Assembly (NCBI GenBank): GCA_034096865.1
Contig: JAWQFJ010025517.1
Coordinates: forward strand, 7,501-39,256
Source: Theodoxus fluviatilis
Lineage: Eukaryota; Mollusca; Gastropoda; Cycloneritida; Neritidae
Direction: 5' to 3'
Length of the DNA stretch: 31,756 bases
The translations under genes were made by a program, and so were the position numbers. The notes below the pieces were generated by a model, which was given only the letters and a program-made list of their open reading frames with translations, was not told the DNA's origin and did not search any database. The first letter of the stretch is position 1. Each line of letters begins with the position of its first letter. This document shows, piece by piece, positions 25,671 through 31,756 of the stretch.

Positions 25671-28600
25671 TACAGTCGTGTGTATTTACAGCAATCACTT
25701 GGATACATTCCTGTGTAATGACAGCAATTACTTTGATACAGTCCTGTGTAATTACAGCAATCACTTTGATACAGCCCTGTGTAATTACAACAATCACTTT
25801 GATACAGCCCTGTGTAATTACAACAATCACTTTGATACAGTCCTATGCAATTACAGCAATCACTTTGATACAATCCTGTGTAATTACAGCAATCACTTTG
25901 ATACAGTCCTGTGTAATTACAGCAATCACTTTGATACAGTCCTGTGTAATGACAACAATCACTTTGATACAGCCCTGTGTAATGACAACAATCCCTTTGA
26001 TACAGCCCTGTGTAATGACAGCAATCACTTTGATACAGTCCTGTGTAATTACAGCAATCACTTTGATACAGTCCTGTGTAATTACAACAATCACTTTGAT
26101 ACAGTCCTGTGTAGTTACAGCAATCACTTGGATACAGTCCTGTGTAATGACAACAATCACTTTGATACAGCCCTGTGTAATTACAGCAATCACTTTGATA
26201 CAGTCCTGTGTAATTACAGCAATCACTTGGATACAGTCCTGTGTAATTACAGCAATCACTTTGATACAGCCCTGTGTAATTACAGCAATCACTTTGATAC
26301 AGCCCTGTGTAATTACAGCAATCACTTTGATACAGTCCTGTGTAATTACAGCAATCACTTTGATACAGTCCTGTGTAATTACAGCAATCACTTTGATACA
26401 GCCCTGTGTAATTACAGCAATCACTTTGATACAGTCCTGTGTAATTACAGCAATCACTTTGATACAATCCTGTGTAATGACAACAATCACTTTGATACAA
26501 TCCTGTGTAATGACAACAATCACTTTGATACAGTCCTGTGTAGTTACAGCAATCACTTTGATACAGTCCTGTGTAGTTACAGCAATCACTTTGATACAGT
26601 CCTGTGTAATGACAGCAATCACTTTGATAGAACCCTGTGTAATGACAGCAATCACTTTGATACAGTCCTGTGTAATGACAACAATCACTTTGATACAGTT
26701 CTGTGTAATTACAGCAATCACTTTGATACAGCCCTGTGTAATTACAGCAATCACTTTGATACAGTCCTGTGTAATGACAGCAATCACTTTGATACAGTTC
26801 TGTGTAATTACAGCAATCACTTTGATACAGTCCTGTGTAATGACAGCAATCACTTTGATACAGTCCTGTGTAATTACAGCAATCACTTTGATACAGTTCT
26901 GTGTAATTACAGCAATCACTTTGATACAGCCCTGTGTAATTACAGCAATCACTTTGATACAGTCCTGTGTAATGACAGCAATCACTTTGATACAGTTCTG
27001 TGTAATTACAGCAATCACTTTGATACAGCCCTGTGTAATGACAGCAATCACTTTGATACAGTCCTGTGTAATTACAGCAATCACTTTGATACAGTCTGTG
27101 TAATTACAGCAATCACTTTGATACAGTCCTGTGTAATGACAGCAATCACTTTGATACAGTCCTGTGTAGTTACAGCAATCACTTTGATACAGTCCTGTGT
27201 AATGACAACAATCACTTTGATACAGCCCTGTGTAATGACAGCAATCACTTTGATACAGTCCTGTGTAGTTACAGCAATCACTTTGATACAGTCCTGTGTA
27301 ATGACAGCAATCACTTGGATACAGTCCTGTGTAGTTACAGCAATCACTTTGATACAGTCCTGTGTAGTTACAACAATCACTTTGATACAGTCCTGTGTAG
27401 TTACAGCAATCACTTGGATACAGTCCTGTGTAGTTACAGCAATCACTTTGATACAGTCCTGTGTAGTTACAGCAATCACTTTGATACAGTCCTGTGTAAT
27501 TACAGCAATCACTTTGATACAGTCCTGTGTAGTTACAGCAATCACTTTGATACAGCCCTGTGTAATTACAGCAATCACTTTGATACAGTCCTGTGTAATT
27601 ACAGCAATCACTTTGATACAGTCCTGTGTAATTACAGCAATCACTTTGATACAGTCCTGTGTAATTACAGCAATCACTTTGATACAATCCTGTGTAATGA
27701 CAGCAATCACATTGATACAGCCCTGTGCAATTACAGCAATCACTTTGATACAGTTCTGTGTAGTTACAGCAATCACTTTGATACAGTCCTGTGTAGTTAC
27801 AGCAATCACTTTGATACAGTCCTGTGTAATTACAGCAATCACTTTGATACAGTCCTGTGTAATTACAGCAATCACTTTGATACAGCCCTGTCTAGTTACA
27901 GCAATCACTTTGATACAGTCCTGTGTAATTACAGCAATCACTTTGATACAGCCCTGTGTAGTTACAGCAATCACTTTGATACAGTCCTGTGTAGTTACAG
28001 CAATCACTTTGATACAGTCCTGTGTAATGACAGCAATCACTTTGATACAGTCCTGTGTAGTTACAGCAATCACTTTGATACAGTCCTGTGTAGTTACAGC
28101 AATCACTTTGATACAGTCCTGTGTAGTTACAGCAATCACTTTGATACAGTCATGTGTAGTTACAGCAATCACTTTGATACAGTCCTGTGTAGTTACAGCA
28201 ATCACTTTGATACAGTCCTGTGTAGTTACAGCAATCACTTTGATACAGTCCTGTGTAATTACAGCAATCACTTTGATACAGCCCTGTGTAGTTACAGCAA
28301 TCACTTTGATACAGTCCTGTGTAGTTACAGCAATCACTTTGATACAGTCCTGTGTAATGACAGCAATCACTTTGATACAGTCCTGTGTAATTACAGCAAT
28401 CACTTTGATACAGTCCTGTGTAATTACAGCAATCACTTTGATACAGTCCTGTGTAATTATAGCAATCACTTTGATACAGTCCTGTGTAATGACAGCAATC
28501 ACTTTGATACAGTCCTGTGTAGTTACAGCAATCACTTTGATACAGTCCTGTGTAATGACAACAATCACTTTGATACAGTCCTGTGTAATGACAACAATCA

Positions 28601-31600
28601 CTTTGATACAGTCCTATGCAATTACAGCAATCACTTTGATACAATCCTGTGTAATTACAGCAATCACTTTGATACAGTCCTGTGTAATTACAGCAATCAC
28701 TTTGATACAGTCCTGTGTAGTTACAGCAATCACTTGGATACAGTCCTGTGTAATTACAGCAATCACTTTGATACAGCCCTGTGTAATGACAGCAATCACT
28801 TTGATACAGTCCTGTGTAGTTACAGCAATCACTTTGATACAGTCCTGTGTAATTACAACAATCACTTTGATACAGTCCTGTGTAGTTACAGCAATCACTT
28901 TGATACAGTCCTGTGTAGTTACAGCAATCACTTTGATACAGTCCTGTGTAATTACAGCAATCACTTTGATACAGTTCTGTGTAGTTACAGCAATCACTTT
29001 GATACAGTTCTGTGTAATTACAACAATCACTTTGATACAGTCCTGTGTAATGACAGCAATCACTTTGATACAGTCCTGTGTAATTACAACAATCACTTTG
29101 ATACAGTCCTGTGTAATGACAGCAATCACTTTGATACAGCCCTGTGCAATTACAGCAATCACTTTGATACAGTCCTGTGTAATTACAACAATCACTTTGA
29201 TACAACCCTGTGTAATGACAGCAATCACTTTGATACAACCCTGTGTAATGACAACAATCACTTTGATACAGTCCTGTGTAGTTACAGCAATCACTTTGAT
29301 ACAGTCCTGTGTAATGACAGCAATCACTTTGATAGAACCCTGTGTAATGACAACAATCACTTTGATACAGTCCTGTGTAGTTACAGCAATCACTTTGATA
29401 CAGTCCTGTGTAATGACAACAATCACTTTGATACAGTCCTATGCAATTACAGCAATCACTTTGATACAGTCCTGTGTAATTACAGCAATCACTTTGATAC
29501 AGTCCTGTGTAATTACAGCAATCACTTTGATACAGTCCTGTGTAATTACAGCAATCACTTTGATACAGCCCTGTGTAATGACAGCAATCACTTTGATACA
29601 GTCCTGTGTAGTTACAGCAATCACTTTGATACAGTCCTGTGTAATGACAACAATCACTTTGATACAGTCCTGTGTAATGACAACAATCACTTTGATACAG
29701 TCCTATGCAATTACAGCAATCACTTTGATACAATCCTGTGTAATTACAGCAATCACTTTGATACAGTCCTGTGTAATTACAGCAATCACTTTGATACAGT
29801 CCTGTGTAGTTACAGCAATCACTTGGATACAGTCCTGTGTAATTACAGCAATCACTTTGATACAGCCCTGTGTAATGACAGCAATCACTTTGATACAGTC
29901 CTGTGTAGTTACAGCAATCACTTTGATACAGTCCTGTGTAATTACAACAATCACTTTGATACAGTCCTGTGTAGTTACAGCAATCACTTTGATACAGTCC
30001 TGTGTAGTTACAGCAATCACTTTGATACAGTCCTGTGTAATTACAGCAATCACTTTGATACAGTTCTGTGTAGTTACAGCAATCACTTTGATACAGTTCT
30101 GTGTAATTACAACAATCACTTTGATACAGTCCTGTGTAATGACAGCAATCACTTTGATACAGTCCTGTGTAATTACAACAATCACTTTGATACAGTCCTG
30201 TGTAATGACAGCAATCACTTTGATACAGCCCTGTGCAATTACAGCAATCACTTTGATACAGTCCTGTGTAATTACAACAATCACTTTGATACAACCCTGT
30301 GTAATGACAGCAATCACTTTGATACAACCCTGTGTAATGACAACAATCACTTTGATACAGTCCTGTGTAGTTACAGCAATCACTTTGATACAGTCCTGTG
30401 TAATGACAGCAATCACTTTGATAGAACCCTGTGTAATGACAACAATCACTTTGATACAGTCCTGTGTAGTTACAGCAATCACTTTGATACAGTCCTGTGT
30501 AATGACAACAATCACTTTGATACAGTCCTATGCAATTACAGCAATCACTTTGATACAGTCCTGTGTAATTACAGCAATCACTTTGATACAGTCCTGTGTA
30601 ATTACAGCAATCACTTTGATACAGCCCTGTGTAATGACAGCAATCACTTTGATGCAACCCTGTGTAATGACAACAATCACTTTGATACAGTCCTGTGTAG
30701 TTACAGCAATCACTTTGATACAGTCCTGTGTAATGACAACAATCACTTTGATACAGTCCTATGCAATTACAGCAATCACTTTGATACAGTCCTGTGTAAT
30801 GACAGCAATCACTTTGATACAGTCCTGTGTAATTACAGCAATCACTTTGATACAGTCCTGTGTAATTACAGCAATCACTTTGATACAGCCCTGTGTAATG
30901 ACAACAATCCCTTTGATACAGTCCTGTGTAGTTACAGCAATCACTTTGATACAGTCCTGTGTAATTACAGCAATCACTTGGATACAGTCCTGTGTAATGA
31001 CAACAATCACTTTGATACAGTCCTGTGTAATGACAACAATCACTTTGATACAATCCTGTGTAATTACAGCTATCACTTTGATACAGCCCTGTGTAATGAC
31101 AGCAATCACTTTGATACAACCCTGTGTAATTACAACAATCACTTTGATACAGCCCTGTGTAATTACAGCTATCACTTTGATACAGCCCTGTGTAATGACA
31201 GCAATCACTTTGATACAACCCTGTGTAATGACAACAATCACTTTGATACAGTCCTGTGTAGTTAAAGCAATCACTTTGATACAGTCCTGTGTAATTACAA
31301 CAATCACTTTGATACAGTCCTGTGTAATGACAGCAATCACTTTGATACAGTCCTGTGTAATTACAGCAATCACTTTGATACAGTCCTGTGTAATGACAGC
31401 AATCACTTTGATACAGTCCTGTGTAATTACAGCTATCACTTTGATACAGCCCTGTGTAATGACAGCAATCACTTTGATACAACCCTGTGTAATGACAACA
31501 ATCACTTTGATACAGTCCTGTGTAGTTACAGCAATCACTTTGATACAGTCCTGTGTAATTACAACAATCACTTTGATACAGTCCTGTGTAATGACAGCAA

Positions 31601-31756
31601 TCACTTTGATACAGTCCTGTGTAATGACAGCAATCACTTTGATACAGTCCTGTGTAGTTACAGCAATCACTTTGATACAGTCCTGTGTAATTACAGCAAT
31701 CACTTGGATACAGTCCTGTGTAATGACAACAATCACTTTGATACAGTCCTGTGTAA
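25671..31756. repeat. 33-bp satellite array, about 184 units, runs off the window
   Basis: Unit GATACAGTCCTGTGTAATTA plus CAGCAATCACTTT, in near-perfect 33-bp register from 25671 to the end. Variation is confined to a few positions: CAGTCC/CAGCCC/CAACCC/CAATCC, GTAATTAC/GTAGTTAC/GTAATGAC, and CAGC/CAAC. The common form contains the 10-bp palindrome TGTAATTACA. A 1-bp deletion near 27096 makes one 32-bp unit and shifts frame. The very long open frames on both strands (for example 27315-31265 on plus) exist because 33 is a multiple of three and the unit lacks stops; they are not evidence of protein. Confidence 0.97.
28487..30621. repeat. Higher-order duplication in the satellite: 33 units (1,089 bp) twice
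   Basis: The rare variant CCTATGCAA marks positions near 28613, 29438, 29702, 30527 and 30758, spaced 825, 264, 825 and 231 bp (25, 8, 25 and 7 units). About 28487-29532 and 29576-30621 look identical at an offset of 1,089 bp, and they carry the same order of variant units. Confidence 0.88.

Noticed and set aside
25671..31756. Very long ORFs (up to 1,316 codons) on both strands of the 33-bp satellite
   Set aside because: Several frames are open at once, a 1-bp deletion near 27096 shifts the plus frame and a lone substitution near 31263 creates a stop, with no sign of compensation. This is what a stop-free 33-bp unit gives by chance.
25671..31756. CRISPR-like array (about 33-bp repeats)
   Set aside because: Units are head-to-tail with no unique spacers, in a eukaryotic context; this is satellite DNA.

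Overview
This is metazoan genomic DNA. Genes are sparse, an intron/exon boundary is visible, and there are LINE and SINE remnants with target-site duplications (TSDs), long (GA)n/(CA)n microsatellites and two large satellite-like arrays. Repeat style suggests a mollusc, probably a gastropod, but that is inference and no marker in the window proves it.

Layout. Positions 1-1690 hold minus-strand LINE debris, including an exact 119-bp direct repeat, a (GA/GGGA)n microsatellite and a plausible splice acceptor. Positions 1815-10778 (+) are one uninterrupted 2,987-residue reading frame for a C2H2 zinc-finger protein. It has four N-terminal fingers, two more near residues 571-621, three different internal repeat families (56 aa x3; 25 aa x3 leading into 14 aa x52; 6 aa x8), two SUMO-interaction-like motifs and a conserved-looking C-terminus. 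The 3' end of this gene is duplicated just downstream (10862-11366), and that copy is split by a SINE with an 8-bp TSD.

Positions 11545-12803 are a 39/41-bp tandem array in which nearly every unit carries a CRE/ATF-like TGACGTAA box and about half carry an E2F-like TTCCCGCC. A second SINE copy with a 10-bp TSD follows (12973-13163). About 13.2-19.2 kb is AT-rich and has no recognisable gene; part may be 3' UTR of the minus-strand gene. Positions 19509-21023 look like a non-autonomous DNA transposon with 13-bp terminal inverted repeats, inserted into a (CA)n tract. It contains an 81-bp-arm hairpin and paired CRE/E2F-like boxes.

Positions 21220-21408 (-) are the last coding exon of KIF23/MKLP1, the centralspindlin kinesin. 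The simple-repeat tail of a third SINE copy sits next to its splice acceptor. Positions 21.6-25.66 kb are intron-like and contain two minisatellites, two foldback elements and a tRNA-type SINE. From 25671 to the window edge is a 33-bp satellite of about 184 units, with a recent 33-unit (1,089-bp) higher-order duplication. The zinc-finger gene and KIF23 are convergent. I see no operon-like or pathway link between them. The striking feature of the window is repeated tandem expansion, both inside a protein and in non-coding DNA whose units resemble transcription-factor sites.
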